Positions 1-7,670 of a stretch of 16,129 nucleotides of DNA are shown piece after piece; position 1 is the first letter of the stretch, and each line of letters starts with the position of its first letter. The notes below the pieces were generated by a model. It had not been told where the DNA came from, ran no database searches, and saw nothing but the letters and a program-made list of their open reading frames with translations. A program made the position numbers and the translations under genes. Origin of the DNA: Pseudomonadota bacterium (GTDB taxonomy: Bacteria > Pseudomonadota > Gammaproteobacteria > Burkholderiales > Gallionellaceae); assembly GCA_021783855.1 (NCBI GenBank), contig JAJXTL010000057.1, positions 1 to 16,129 of the forward strand, in the 5' to 3' direction.

Positions 1-148
1 TCTCACAAAGACCTTCGAGTTGCCGCTGAGATTCGACCAGCGCTCCCTCGCGCAACAACAACCGTCCGAATTTATCGTATACCGTCCATATCAATGGCCG
101 ACCGACCTGTATTTCGTTCAGCTTGACTGGCTGCAATTTATCCTTCAT
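1..148 (-). CDS. N-terminal fragment of an unidentified protein, possibly c-di-GMP related (PilZ or HD-GYP type)
   Basis: This partial minus-strand frame starts with ATG at 148 and is open to the left edge, giving 49 codons. It begins MKDKLQPVKLNEIQVGRP and continues with a stretch containing GRLLLREGALV and QRQLEGL. The pattern of a short polar start, 'G.pL.w.vyd..G.LLl..G' and then 'Q...L' resembles the N-terminal segments of some proteobacterial PilZ and HD-GYP c-di-GMP proteins. This is recalled resemblance only, and no catalytic or ligand-binding motif lies in the visible part. The gene is on the same strand as alr and starts 19 nt after the alr stop, so the two could be co-transcribed. 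Upstream of the ATG there is only a weak AGG (AACAGGCA). The reading frame is convincing; the identity is not. Confidence 0.5.
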   Translation of the reverse strand, partial: MKDKLQPVKLNEIQVGRPLIWTVYDKFGRLLLREGALVESQRQLEGLCE

Positions 149-167
149 TGCCTGTTAGACCCTTCCC

Positions 168-1337
168 TCACACACGCACCGGCACGCGCGCAGCCAGAGC
201 GCACATGAGTTCATAACTGATGGTGCCACAAGCATGAGCCACCTCCTCAATCGGCATACCCTCGCCCCACAACGTAACCATTGACCCCACCCCTGCCTGC
301 GGCAGAGCTGTCAAATCCACGTACAGCATATCCATGGAGACGCGCCCCAGTAACCGTGTCTTTTGTCCGTCCACCAAAACCGGTGCCCCGCCATACCCGC
401 CATACCGCAAGGGTATTCCCTCGGAGCTAGAGGCACTGAAGTGCCTGCTCCTGAATGAAGGGGTAGGCCGGTGGGTGTCCGGAGCCTCCGGCTCCACCCT
501 TCCGCTCTGACGCGGATAGCCGTCTGCATAGCCGCATGCGACGACACCGACGCGCATCGCTCTGTCCGCGCGAAACAGCCCGCCGTAACCTATTTCATCG
601 CCGCTGCGCAACTGCTGTATGGCGATGATGCGACTGGAGAGTGTCATCGCAGGTTTCAAGCCCAGTTGCTGCGCTGAAACATCAAAAAACGGCGACGCGC
701 CATACAGCATGATGCCGGGACGCACCCAGTCGCCATGCGTTGCGGGATAGCGCAGCAACGCGGCGGAATTGGCCAGAGAGTGCGGCACACGCCAGCCTTG
801 CACAATATCGTGATACAGGTCTGCCTGTTCCGACACGCCGCGCGCCTCATCGGCAGTGGCAAAATGACTCATCAGCGTGATCTCGCGCACCGCCGCATGA
901 CGACGCACCGCCTCCATTGCACCCGCTACCCCGTCAGGGGTAAATCCCAGTCTGTGCATGCCGCTGTTGATTTTTAACCAGACATCCAGCGTGCCACGCC
1001 CGGGGTACGCATCCAGCAACGCAATTTGCCAGTCGCTGTGTATGACAGAGGTCAGTTCATATTCGGCAATCTGCTCAAGATCTGCCGCATCAAAAAATCC
1101 TTCCAGCAATAAAATAGTCTGGCGGTATCCCGCCTCGCGCAAGCGGATTGCATCCTGAATATCCAGCAGCGCAAAGCCGTCCGCAGAGGCCAGCGCTTCT
1201 GCCACGCGCAGTAATCCATGCCCGTAACCATTTGCCTTGATGACGGCCATGATGCGCGCCGATGTATGGCTGCGCGCGACGTGCAGGTTATGCTCCAGCG
1301 CATCCTGATCGATGTAAGCTTGTATGGGACGCGGCAT
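168..1337 (-). CDS. alr: Alanine racemase with an in-frame insert near the catalytic tyrosine
   Basis: This is a PLP-dependent cytoplasmic enzyme that interconverts L- and D-alanine for peptidoglycan. The protein has 389 residues. The PLP-binding lysine is K34 in AVIKANGYGHG, at the start of the TIM barrel. Other signatures are the SGMHRLGF segment near 125-132, RPGIMLYGASP near 206-215, and the opposite-face catalytic tyrosine Y270 in ACGYADGYPR. The C-terminal beta domain carries GRVSMDM at 331-337 and LWGEG near 356. Bacterial Alr is usually about 355-375 residues. The excess lies right after GYPRQ, where about 39 extra residues (roughly 278-316) precede the normal GAPVLVDG strand. The corresponding DNA is rich in inverted repeats, so the insert is probably acquired repeat DNA kept in frame. 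Whether the enzyme is active cannot be told from sequence. No good ribosome binding site precedes the ATG. The gene is divergent from lplT. Confidence 0.95.
   Translation of the reverse strand: MPRPIQAYIDQDALEHNLHVARSHTSARIMAVIKANGYGHGLLRVAEALASADGFALLDIQDAIRLREAGYRQTILLLEGFFDAADLEQIAEYELTSVIHSDWQIALLDAYPGRGTLDVWLKINSGMHRLGFTPDGVAGAMEAVRRHAAVREITLMSHFATADEARGVSEQADLYHDIVQGWRVPHSLANSAALLRYPATHGDWVRPGIMLYGASPFFDVSAQQLGLKPAMTLSSRIIAIQQLRSGDEIGYGGLFRADRAMRVGVVACGYADGYPRQSGRVEPEAPDTHRPTPSFRSRHFSASSSEGIPLRYGGYGGAPVLVDGQKTRLLGRVSMDMLYVDLTALPQAGVGSMVTLWGEGMPIEEVAHACGTISYELMCALAARVPVRV
390..506. repeat. Hairpin-rich in-frame insertion inside alr
   Basis: This segment encodes residues about 278-316 of Alr, which ordinary alanine racemases lack. 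On the plus strand it contains AGGCACT-ga-AGTGCCT (431-446, 7-bp stem) and GGAGCC-tcc-GGCTCC (481-495, 6-bp stem). Flanking sequence around the first hairpin (gggtattccctcggagc on one side, gctcctgaatgaagggg on the other) is partly complementary. The edges are approximate, placed where Alr-like sequence stops and resumes. The density of palindromes suggests a mobile hairpin repeat. No second copy is visible in this window, so its family is unknown. Confidence 0.6.
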
Positions 1338-1398
1338 GTATCGTGAGTGTCGGAGGAGTTTCGATTATGTAATGATAGCAGGGGCAATACTTTCATGA

Positions 1399-1404
1399 TA
1401 TAAA
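1399..1404 (+). promoter_or_regulatory. Possible -10 box for lplT
   Basis: TATAAA lies 31 bp before the lplT start codon, in the 97-bp divergent alr-lplT gap. The hexamer 17 bp upstream (TAGCAG) is a poor -35 box, so this is a weak candidate based on one box only. No ribosome binding site is visible before the lplT ATG. Confidence 0.25.
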
Positions 1405-1434
1405 ACGCCCTGATAAAAAATACTCCCCCTTTGA

Positions 1435-2673
1435 ATGAATCTCGGCTTCTACACCATCCTTGCAGCGCAGTTCCTCTCCGCGCTCGCCGACAATGCCCTG
1501 CTGTTTGCCGCCATCGCCCTGCTGAAGGGCATGCATGCACCCGCCTGGCACACGCCTGTCCTGCAGGAAGCCTTCATCTTTTCCTATATCGTGCTGGCGC
1601 CATTCGTCGGCGCATTCGCCGATTCGCTGCCCAAAGGGCGCGTGATGTTCGTCAGCAACAACATCAAAATCCTGGGTTGCCTCGCCATGCTGTTCGGCGT
1701 CAACCCGCTGATCGCCTACGGCCTAGTGGGACTGGGGGCTGCGGCCTATTCTCCGGCCAAATACGGCATTCTCACCGAATATCTGCCGCCTGAAAAACTG
1801 GTGCTGGCAAACAGCTGGATGGAAGGGCTGACCGTGCTGGCCATCATCCTGGGCGCCGTCATAGGCGGCATACTGCTCAGCCCGGATATCGCCTATCCCA
1901 TGTTGCAGTGGTGGGACGTGCCTGTCATCAACACCGGCATCGACACCCCGCCTGAGCTGGCAATTGCCATCATCGTGGCGCTCTACCTTGCCGCCGCCGC
2001 GATCAATCTTTACATCCCGCGCGTGGAACTTGATCACAAGCCGTTGAGCAATAATCCGATTTTTCTGCTGGGCGAGTTCTGGCACAACTTCAAACTGTTA
2101 TGGAAAGACCCGTTAGGTCAGGTCTCGCTGGCAGTGACCACGCTGTTCTGGGGAACAGGGGCGACACTGCGACTGCTCGTGCTGAGCTGGGCTGCCATCG
2201 CCCTGCACTATGACATGGCCAGCGCCGCCAAGCTGACCGCCTGGGTTGCCATCGGCATCGCGATCGGCGCAGTGCTGGCCGCGAAATTCGTCAAGCTGGA
2301 ACACTCGGTCAGAGTGCTGCCTATCGGCATCGCGATGGGCCTGATGGTACTGATCATGATCCCGGTGACCAGCAGCACCATGGCCATCCTGCTGCTGGTC
2401 ACCATCGGCGCGATGGGCGGCTATTTCGTGGTGCCGATGAATGCGCTGCTGCAACATCGCGGTCACTTGCTGATGGGTGCGGGCAGCTCTATCGCCGTGC
2501 AGAATTTCAACGAAAATCTGAGCATCTTTGCCATGCTGGCCCTGTACGCCCTGATGGAAAAAATGAGCCTGAACATCTATATCATCATCACCATCTTCGG
2601 CCTGATGCTCTCCGCCATCATGACCATGCTGTACAAACGGCACGGACACGACCAGGATTCCGGAAAAATTTAG
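1435..2673 (+). CDS. lplT: Lysophospholipid transporter LplT (MFS)
   Basis: This is an inner-membrane major facilitator transporter that flips lysophospholipids inward so they can be re-acylated. The protein has 412 residues and is hydrophobic throughout, consistent with about 12 membrane helices. The N terminus reads MNLGFYTILAAQFLSALADN, and the 'AAQFLSALADNALLFAAIALLK' type of start is characteristic of LplT. Further signatures are the loop containing ADSLPKGRVM (near 62-71), the motif AAYSPAKYGILTEYLP (near 102-117) and NSWMEGLTVLAIILG (near 123-137). The ATG at 1435 fits the family start although no Shine-Dalgarno sequence precedes it. The C terminus ends DQDSGKI, and its TAG stop is the first three bases of the REP-like repeat that begins at 2671. 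The gene stands alone, divergent from alr and convergent with the GGDEF/EAL gene. Confidence 0.93.
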   Translation: MNLGFYTILAAQFLSALADNALLFAAIALLKGMHAPAWHTPVLQEAFIFSYIVLAPFVGAFADSLPKGRVMFVSNNIKILGCLAMLFGVNPLIAYGLVGLGAAAYSPAKYGILTEYLPPEKLVLANSWMEGLTVLAIILGAVIGGILLSPDIAYPMLQWWDVPVINTGIDTPPELAIAIIVALYLAAAAINLYIPRVELDHKPLSNNPIFLLGEFWHNFKLLWKDPLGQVSLAVTTLFWGTGATLRLLVLSWAAIALHYDMASAAKLTAWVAIGIAIGAVLAAKFVKLEHSVRVLPIGIAMGLMVLIMIPVTSSTMAILLLVTIGAMGGYFVVPMNALLQHRGHLLMGAGSSIAVQNFNENLSIFAMLALYALMEKMSLNIYIIITIFGLMLSAIMTMLYKRHGHDQDSGKI

Positions 2674-2813
2674 GGCAATTCATGATAACCAGCGAGTTGG
2701 ACATCGTTTTTTGATGCCTTAGTCGAATGGCCGGTTGTTTCGTCAATTGCCCCTACCGAAGCGTGCAAATACGCAGGGGAAATTCACGAATTGCCCCTCC
2801 ATGAATCGCCCTA
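2671..2813 (+). repeat. Structured repeat unit copy 1 with REP-like terminal inverted repeats
   Basis: The unit begins with TAGGGCAATTCATG (2671-2684) and ends with CATGAATCGCCCTA (2800-2813). These are inverted repeats of 14 bp matching at 13 positions. Inside are an inner half palindrome CAATTGCCCCTA (2744-2755) and an imperfect 24-bp palindrome at 2775-2798. The core (2683-2741) matches copies at 8395-8456 and 14575-14633. It holds a small hairpin, CATC (2702-2705) / GATG (2713-2716) with a 7-nt loop, followed by CTTAGT. The first three bases serve as the lplT stop codon. This is non-coding apart from that stop. Confidence 0.75.
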
Positions 2814-2816
2814 CAA

Positions 2817-3055
2817 CTACCCCGCATTCGGATGCAACGCATCCTCTTCCCAGCGACGTGGATTATCGGCGATGTATTTGGCAATTTCCCCGTAATCCGC
2901 CTCATTGCGAATGACGTGTTCGTAGTAATTGCGCTGCCAAACTGGAATACCCGCCAATGGGCGGATTCCGTTGATGCGTCTTGAGGTTAATATTTTGAAT
3001 CGTCCGATGAATTTTGGCAGCGCCACCTGACGTCGTTGTTGCCGTATTGATTGGG
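2817..3055 (-). pseudogene. C-terminal remnant of a REP-associated tyrosine transposase (RAYT, Y1 family)
   Basis: On the minus strand, a frame ending with TAG at 2817 encodes a segment with IGRFKILTSRRING, then PVWQRNYYEHVIRNEADYGE and IAKYIADNPRRWEED. The strings VWQRNYYEHVIR and YIADNPRRW are typical of the C-terminal end of RAYT/Y1 transposases, which mobilise REP palindromes. The N-terminal two thirds, including the HUH motif and usually the catalytic tyrosine region, are absent. Homology seems to begin near 3020-3055, next to the palindrome at 3066-3085. The open frame continues upstream to 3212, but that part is antisense to the EAL gene and does not look like transposase. It is therefore a decayed fragment that cannot act by itself. 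Its position between REP-like elements is what RAYT biology predicts. The right boundary is approximate. Confidence 0.8.
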
Positions 3056-3065
3056 GAATTTGTTG

Positions 3066-3085
3066 GGGCAATTCATGAATTGCCC
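3066..3085. repeat. Perfect 20-bp REP-like palindrome
   Basis: GGGCAATTCATGAATTGCCC is a perfect palindrome. The same half-site recurs at 2673-2684, 2744-2754, 2775-2798, 8318-8345 and 8466-8477, which defines a REP-like family. It lies at the edge of the RAYT remnant. On the minus strand it encodes the last residues (GNS) and the TGA stop of the GGDEF/EAL gene. Confidence 0.85.
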
Positions 3086-6000
3086 GTACCAGCCAACAAT
3101 TTCTCGAACTCTTCAACCGGCACGGGTTTACCAAACAGATACCCCTGGTAAGCCATGCAGCCATGCAGCTTGAGAAAATCGAGCTGATCCCCGGTTTCAA
3201 CCCCTTCGGCAATCACGTTCAGACGGAAATTTTTCGCCATGTCGATGATGGACTGCACCATCACCGCATCGTTTGGATCGCTTGCAATATCCCGCACAAA
3301 ACTCTGATCGATTTTAAGCTGATCAAGCGGCAGTAGCTTCAGATAAGCCAGCGATGAGTATCCCGTGCCGAAATCGTCCAGCGACAGCTTCACCCCCAGC
3401 GCCTTGAGCGCGTGCATTTTCGCCACCACATCGGCCACATCGGAAAGCACAACGCTCTCGGTCAACTCCAGCTTCAACAGCGATGCCACCACATCATGAG
3501 CGCGCAACAGGCCGGCTACCCTGTCGACAAAATCAGGCAATTTGAACTGTTGCGCACTGACATTGACTGCAATGCTCAAATTGCGGGTCTGCTCGCGACT
3601 GCGCCAGACGGACAGTTGCCGACAGGCCGTCTCAAGCACCCAGCCCCCAATCTCCAGAATCAGTGCGCTCTCCTCGGCCGCAGGAATAAACTGAGCGGGG
3701 GAAACCAGACCGCGCACCGGATGCATCCAGCGCACCAGCGCCTCCACACCCAGCACCCGACGTTCATTGTCCACCTGCATCTGATAATACAAACAAAGCT
3801 GCCCGCCCGGCACGGCATGCCGTAAATCCGCATCGAGTGCCGCTCGGGTTTCAACCGCCTGCTGCATGCCGGGATTGAAAAAGCGCACCGCATTTCTGCC
3901 CGACTCTTTGGCCTGATACATCGCCGTGTCCGCGTGTTTAAGCAGCACGTCGACCGACTTCTCAGCACCCCGATACAAGGTAGCACCTATGCTGGGCGAA
4001 CTGTGATGTTCATGACCTGCAAGGATATAGGGGCTCGTGAGGCTTACGCGTATTTTCTCGGCGATCAGCGCCACTTTTTGCAAGGCTTCAGTCGATTTCT
4101 CATCGATATCTTCCAGCAGCACCACAAACTCGTCGCCACCCAGCCGCGCGACCGTATCCGCTTCGCGCACGCAAGTTTGCATGCGGCGCGCCACTTCAGC
4201 CAGCATCAGATCGCCATATTCATGCCCCAGCGTGTCGTTGAGCGTCTTGAACCTGTCCATATCGAGAAACAGCACCGCACCGTATTGCCGGCTGCGCTGC
4301 GACGTCGTCAGTGCCTGACGAAAACGATCCAGCAACAAACGACGGTTGGGCAGTCCGGTCAATACATCGTAGAACGCCAGATTGCGTATTTCCTCCTCGG
4401 CCTGTTTGCGCTGGGTGATGTCGCTGAAAATGGCGACGTATTCGGTGATTTTCCCTGCTCCGTCCCGCACCGCGGTAATGGTCAACCATTTAGGATACAT
4501 CGTGTCGTCTTTGCGCCTGTCGCATATTTCGCCGGACCAGCTGTCAAACGCCGTCAACTGACGCCACATTTCTTCGTAGAACTCCCTGTCCTGCTTGCCG
4601 GAACTCAGGATGCGCGGATTTTTCCCCAACACCTCCTCCGCGCTATATCCGGTAATCTCGCAGAACGCCCGATTGACGCGGATGATATTCGCATTCGCAT
4701 CGGTAATCATGATGCCTTCATGCGTTTCAAAAGCCACCGCCGCGACACGCAGATTGTCCTCGATCAGTTTTTGCCCGGTGATATCCTGCACAGCCCCCAC
4801 CGAACGCAACGGTTTCCCGGACTCATCGAAATAATTGTTGCAATGTTCGCGCACCCACTTGATGCATCCATCACCCATGCACAGCCGGTGCTCCACATCG
4901 TAAGGCTGGTGAGTATCCAGCGATTGCCTGTAAGCCAGATTCACCTTATCCCTGTCTTCAGGATGCACCACATTCAGAAAATTCTCATAAGTGGGCGAAA
5001 ACTGCGCCGGATCGAGTTCAAACATCCGGTATATCTCATCAGACCAGCGCAACTTGCCGCTTACCACATCCAGCTCCCAGCTGCCGATCCGCCCCAGCCG
5101 CTCCGCCTCGATGAGCAGTTCCTGATTGCGCTGCAACTCAGCCTGATTATCGCGCAAGGAAGCTTCGATATGTTCACGTTCGATAATTTCTTCCTGCAGT
5201 TGCCCGTTGGTAGCGTGCAGTTCGCGGGTGCGCTCCTCGATGCGATCTTCCAGCGTGCGATACACTCCCTGCAGATTGACCGCCATGCGATTGAATGCCC
5301 GCGCGAACATGCCCAACTCCCCGAAGGCGGACTCATCCGCGCGCTGATCCAGACTGCCCTGTGCCATTTCACCGGCAGTTCTCGCCAGCCCCACCAGCGG
5401 CGTGCTGATCTGTCTGGCAAAATAATAGGCCAGCAAGCCTGAAAAAAACAGCAAGGCCAACAGCGCCTCCCACATGACGATGCGTTGCCCCTGGATGGAG
5501 GAAAACACCTCGGCGCCATCCAGTTTGACCACCATTCCCCAATCTAGCTCCGGCAGATAACGCCATGCCGACACCACTTGCACACCGCGATAATCCATTT
5601 TCACATTCTCGCCGGACTTGCCGAATAGTGCGCCATACATCGGCAGAGTCTCATTATTTTTCAGGCTCAACCTGAGTACCTCCGTACCCCCCGGACGATA
5701 CCTGAGCGGGGTGGTCATCAACATATATTTGCCGTCTTTCCTGGCAAATACGGCCTCTCCGCTCACCCCCAGGTCTGTCGGATCCGATGCCACCTTGTTG
5801 AACAGATCGTTGCTCAGTTGCGCCGCCAACACCCCCACATACTTTCCATCCGCCACAATAGGTGCCGCAATGAACATCGCAGGCGCTTTCGATGGAGGAT
5901 AAAAATCCTGACGGGAAATCACCGGCTCCAGCGTCATGCTCGCATCACGAAACACTGCTGCCAGTGGCGTGTCGCGCCAGGGGCCGCTTTGCAGGTTGGT

Positions 6001-6396
6001 AGCAAAGTCGGCCTCGCGCCTCTGGGTATAGATGATCTCACCCTGCGGCGTGATCAGATAAAGGTCGTAGAACACCCCCGACTCTTCCACATAACGTTCA
6101 AAATACTGCCGCATCAGCGCATCCCGGCTGCTGGAGCGCTTGCCGTAGGCCTCCGACAGCGCCTCAAACCCTTGCATGACCGGCGGGCTTTTTGCCAGAA
6201 AGCGCACGTTGAGCTGCCGTTCCGTCAGATAGTTTCTGACCTGCATCACCTTTTTGTCCGCCAGAGTCGACACTCTGCCCAGCGCATCGATGCGCAACAT
6301 CGCCTCGTCCTGCTGCAAATTGAAATAGCCGAACAGCGCCAGCGGCACCGTGGACACCAGCATAAACAGCAACAGCAGTCTGGTGAATATCTTCAT
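3073..6396 (-). CDS. Membrane Cache-HAMP-PAS-PAS-GGDEF-EAL c-di-GMP enzyme
   Basis: This 1107-residue inner-membrane protein probably senses a periplasmic ligand and makes or degrades cyclic di-GMP. Domains in order: membrane helix near 5-24, periplasmic double-Cache-like region about 28-303, second helix about 308-326, HAMP about 328-380, coiled coil about 381-433, PAS/PAC about 434-545, second PAS/PAC about 553-665, GGDEF about 672-840 and EAL about 850-1100. The cyclase motif GGDEF is intact at 753-757, with an RxxD inhibitory site at 744-747. EAL residues also look intact: E885 (EALVRW), N945, E977, D1007 and D1008 (DDFGTGYSS), K1028, E1064 and Q1084. Both activities are therefore possible, and the dominant one cannot be predicted. 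The ATG overlaps by 4 bp the restored stop of the upstream binding-protein gene. The last residues GNS and the stop codon come from a REP palindrome. Confidence 0.93.
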   Translation of the reverse strand: MKIFTRLLLLFMLVSTVPLALFGYFNLQQDEAMLRIDALGRVSTLADKKVMQVRNYLTERQLNVRFLAKSPPVMQGFEALSEAYGKRSSSRDALMRQYFERYVEESGVFYDLYLITPQGEIIYTQRREADFATNLQSGPWRDTPLAAVFRDASMTLEPVISRQDFYPPSKAPAMFIAAPIVADGKYVGVLAAQLSNDLFNKVASDPTDLGVSGEAVFARKDGKYMLMTTPLRYRPGGTEVLRLSLKNNETLPMYGALFGKSGENVKMDYRGVQVVSAWRYLPELDWGMVVKLDGAEVFSSIQGQRIVMWEALLALLFFSGLLAYYFARQISTPLVGLARTAGEMAQGSLDQRADESAFGELGMFARAFNRMAVNLQGVYRTLEDRIEERTRELHATNGQLQEEIIEREHIEASLRDNQAELQRNQELLIEAERLGRIGSWELDVVSGKLRWSDEIYRMFELDPAQFSPTYENFLNVVHPEDRDKVNLAYRQSLDTHQPYDVEHRLCMGDGCIKWVREHCNNYFDESGKPLRSVGAVQDITGQKLIEDNLRVAAVAFETHEGIMITDANANIIRVNRAFCEITGYSAEEVLGKNPRILSSGKQDREFYEEMWRQLTAFDSWSGEICDRRKDDTMYPKWLTITAVRDGAGKITEYVAIFSDITQRKQAEEEIRNLAFYDVLTGLPNRRLLLDRFRQALTTSQRSRQYGAVLFLDMDRFKTLNDTLGHEYGDLMLAEVARRMQTCVREADTVARLGGDEFVVLLEDIDEKSTEALQKVALIAEKIRVSLTSPYILAGHEHHSSPSIGATLYRGAEKSVDVLLKHADTAMYQAKESGRNAVRFFNPGMQQAVETRAALDADLRHAVPGGQLCLYYQMQVDNERRVLGVEALVRWMHPVRGLVSPAQFIPAAEESALILEIGGWVLETACRQLSVWRSREQTRNLSIAVNVSAQQFKLPDFVDRVAGLLRAHDVVASLLKLELTESVVLSDVADVVAKMHALKALGVKLSLDDFGTGYSSLAYLKLLPLDQLKIDQSFVRDIASDPNDAVMVQSIIDMAKNFRLNVIAEGVETGDQLDFLKLHGCMAYQGYLFGKPVPVEEFEKLLAGTGNS

Positions 6397-6423
6397 GGCG
6401 CGCCTTTGGCTATCCTGGCACGT

Positions 6424-7611
6424 TCATCTGGAGAAATAAAGAACGGAAACGACGCCGGCGCAATACTGCCCCCGGATTGCCAGACAATATCGAATTGTCC
6501 GTCTGCGCGCGCGACCGATGCGCACCGTTTTCCACAGGTGCTGCGTGTCGCCATCAACTGCCACGATACCTTCCGGCGCATTCATGGTTTGCTGTTTCAG
6601 CTCGGCCTTCACTGCGGGCATGCCTTGCGTGTCCGCTTCACGTCTGGCGTTCACCCACAGACGCACGCCGATATAGGCCGCTTCCATCGGATCATCCAGC
6701 ACCCGCGCCTGACCGAAGCGGCGCCGGAAGCGTTTAATAAAGGCGCGATTTTCATCGCTTGCCACGCTTTGAAAATAATTCCAGGCCGCATAATTCCCTG
6801 CCATCAATTCCGGCCCCATCGACGCTAACTCCGCCTCGGCAATGCTGGTGGAAAACACCGGAATATCATCGCTGCGTATACCCGTTTTTTTCAGTGCCTC
6901 AAAAAAATAACGGTTGCTGTCGCCATTGAGGGTGTTCACCACAAAGTCGGGATGTTGCCCGGCAATCTCGCGCGCGATCCCGTCCAGATTCTGCTCACCC
7001 ATCGGCACGTAGCGCTCTGCTGTCAGTTGCCCGTCCTTTGCCGTCAGCAATTTTTTAATGATCTGATTGGCAACATGAGGAAATACATAATCCGAACCGA
7101 TCAGATAGACGCGACGACCGCGCTGCTCCAGAGCCCAGGAAACCATCGGAATGATCTGCTGATTGGGCACTGCACCGGTATAAATGATGTCGGGCGAATG
7201 TTCAAATCCCTCGTACTGCACCGGATAAAACAACAAATGATGATGCCTTTCGACCACGGATTTAACTGCCTTGCGACAGGCAGAAGTCCAGCAGCCAAAC
7301 AGTGCCTGCACCTTGTCCCGCGTAATCAGCTTCTCGGCCTGTTCCGCACAATAACCGGCGTCCGAGCGGCAATCGCTGACGATCATCTCGATCTGCGCAC
7401 CATTTATGCCGCCCGACTGATTGGCTTCTTCCACCGCCAGCCGCACTGCATCCACCAGCGACGCTTCGCTCATCGCCATGGTGCCGGTGAGCGAATGCAA
7501 TACGCCTATCCTGATGGCAGGTTTTGCGGTATGTTGACTGCCATACACCAGAATCAGAACCAGCAAAAGCAGAGGGGGCAGCAACCATTTTTTTCGAATC
7601 CAAAGCCGCAT
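6424..7611 (-). CDS. Urea/amide-type periplasmic substrate-binding protein with a frameshifted C terminus
   Basis: The protein belongs to the Leu/amide-binding ABC substrate-binding family (UrtA/AmiC-like). It has an N-terminal basic and hydrophobic segment (MRLWIRKKWLLPPLLLLVLI) acting as a Sec signal or membrane anchor, with no lipobox cysteine. Mature-region signatures are RIGVLHSLTGTMAMSE, LFGCWTSACRKAVKSV, LLFYPVQYEGFEHSPDIIYT, GSDYVFPHVANQI and NTLNGDSNRYFF, all close to UrtA. The open frame gives 395 residues, but the last 27 or so (RRRTIRYCL...) are unlike the family. Another frame from about 6512 down to 6393 encodes ADGQFDIVWQSGGSIAP and a normal C terminus, so a frameshift in the CG tract at 6505-6513 is likely. 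ATG 7611 is chosen because it directly precedes the signal segment and has GGAT nearby; the frame is open upstream to 7731 but that overlaps the glycosylase. No transporter genes are adjacent. The partner is probably the downstream GGDEF/EAL sensor. Confidence 0.8.
   Translation of the reverse strand: MRLWIRKKWLLPPLLLLVLILVYGSQHTAKPAIRIGVLHSLTGTMAMSEASLVDAVRLAVEEANQSGGINGAQIEMIVSDCRSDAGYCAEQAEKLITRDKVQALFGCWTSACRKAVKSVVERHHHLLFYPVQYEGFEHSPDIIYTGAVPNQQIIPMVSWALEQRGRRVYLIGSDYVFPHVANQIIKKLLTAKDGQLTAERYVPMGEQNLDGIAREIAGQHPDFVVNTLNGDSNRYFFEALKKTGIRSDDIPVFSTSIAEAELASMGPELMAGNYAAWNYFQSVASDENRAFIKRFRRRFGQARVLDDPMEAAYIGVRLWVNARREADTQGMPAVKAELKQQTMNAPEGIVAVDGDTQHLWKTVRIGRARRRTIRYCLAIRGQYCAGVVSVLYFSR
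6505..6513 (-). other. CG dinucleotide tract at the apparent frameshift
   Basis: GCGCGCGCG lies exactly where the binding-protein frame leaves family-like sequence (HLWKTVRIG) and the next frame picks it up (ADGQFDIVW). Adding one CG unit would restore an uninterrupted frame reading IGRARADGQFD and ending at 6393, where TGA overlaps the ATG of the GGDEF/EAL gene. Confidence 0.65.
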
Positions 7612-7670
7612 CACATTTATCCATAAAAACGATATACACCGATTTTTCGGCATGCCAAAGGGGTTCCCGG

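Noticed and set aside
1380..1398. AGGGGCAATACTTTCATGA-like sequence upstream of lplT as another REP half-site
   Set aside because: Only the first nine bases match the REP half and no inverted partner is present nearby, so it is too weak to call.
2671..3085. CRISPR array suggested by several similar palindromes close together
   Set aside because: Repeat units are inverted rather than direct, spacing is irregular, and no cas genes are present.
3073..3212. N-terminal half of the open frame ending at 2817 as part of a transposase gene
   Set aside because: This stretch is antisense-overlapping coding sequence of the EAL domain read in a different frame on the same strand, and shows no RAYT likeness; only the part left of about 3055 does.
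3934..5442. Long plus-strand open frame of 502 codons
   Set aside because: It is antisense to the GGDEF/EAL gene, whose domains are unmistakable; the translation is low in recognisable motifs and typical of a shadow frame.
5818..6828. Plus-strand open frame of 336 codons
   Set aside because: It covers the antisense of two well-supported minus-strand genes and their junction, with no family likeness.
6952..7626. Plus-strand open frame of 224 codons
   Set aside because: Antisense of the binding-protein gene, without recognisable domains.
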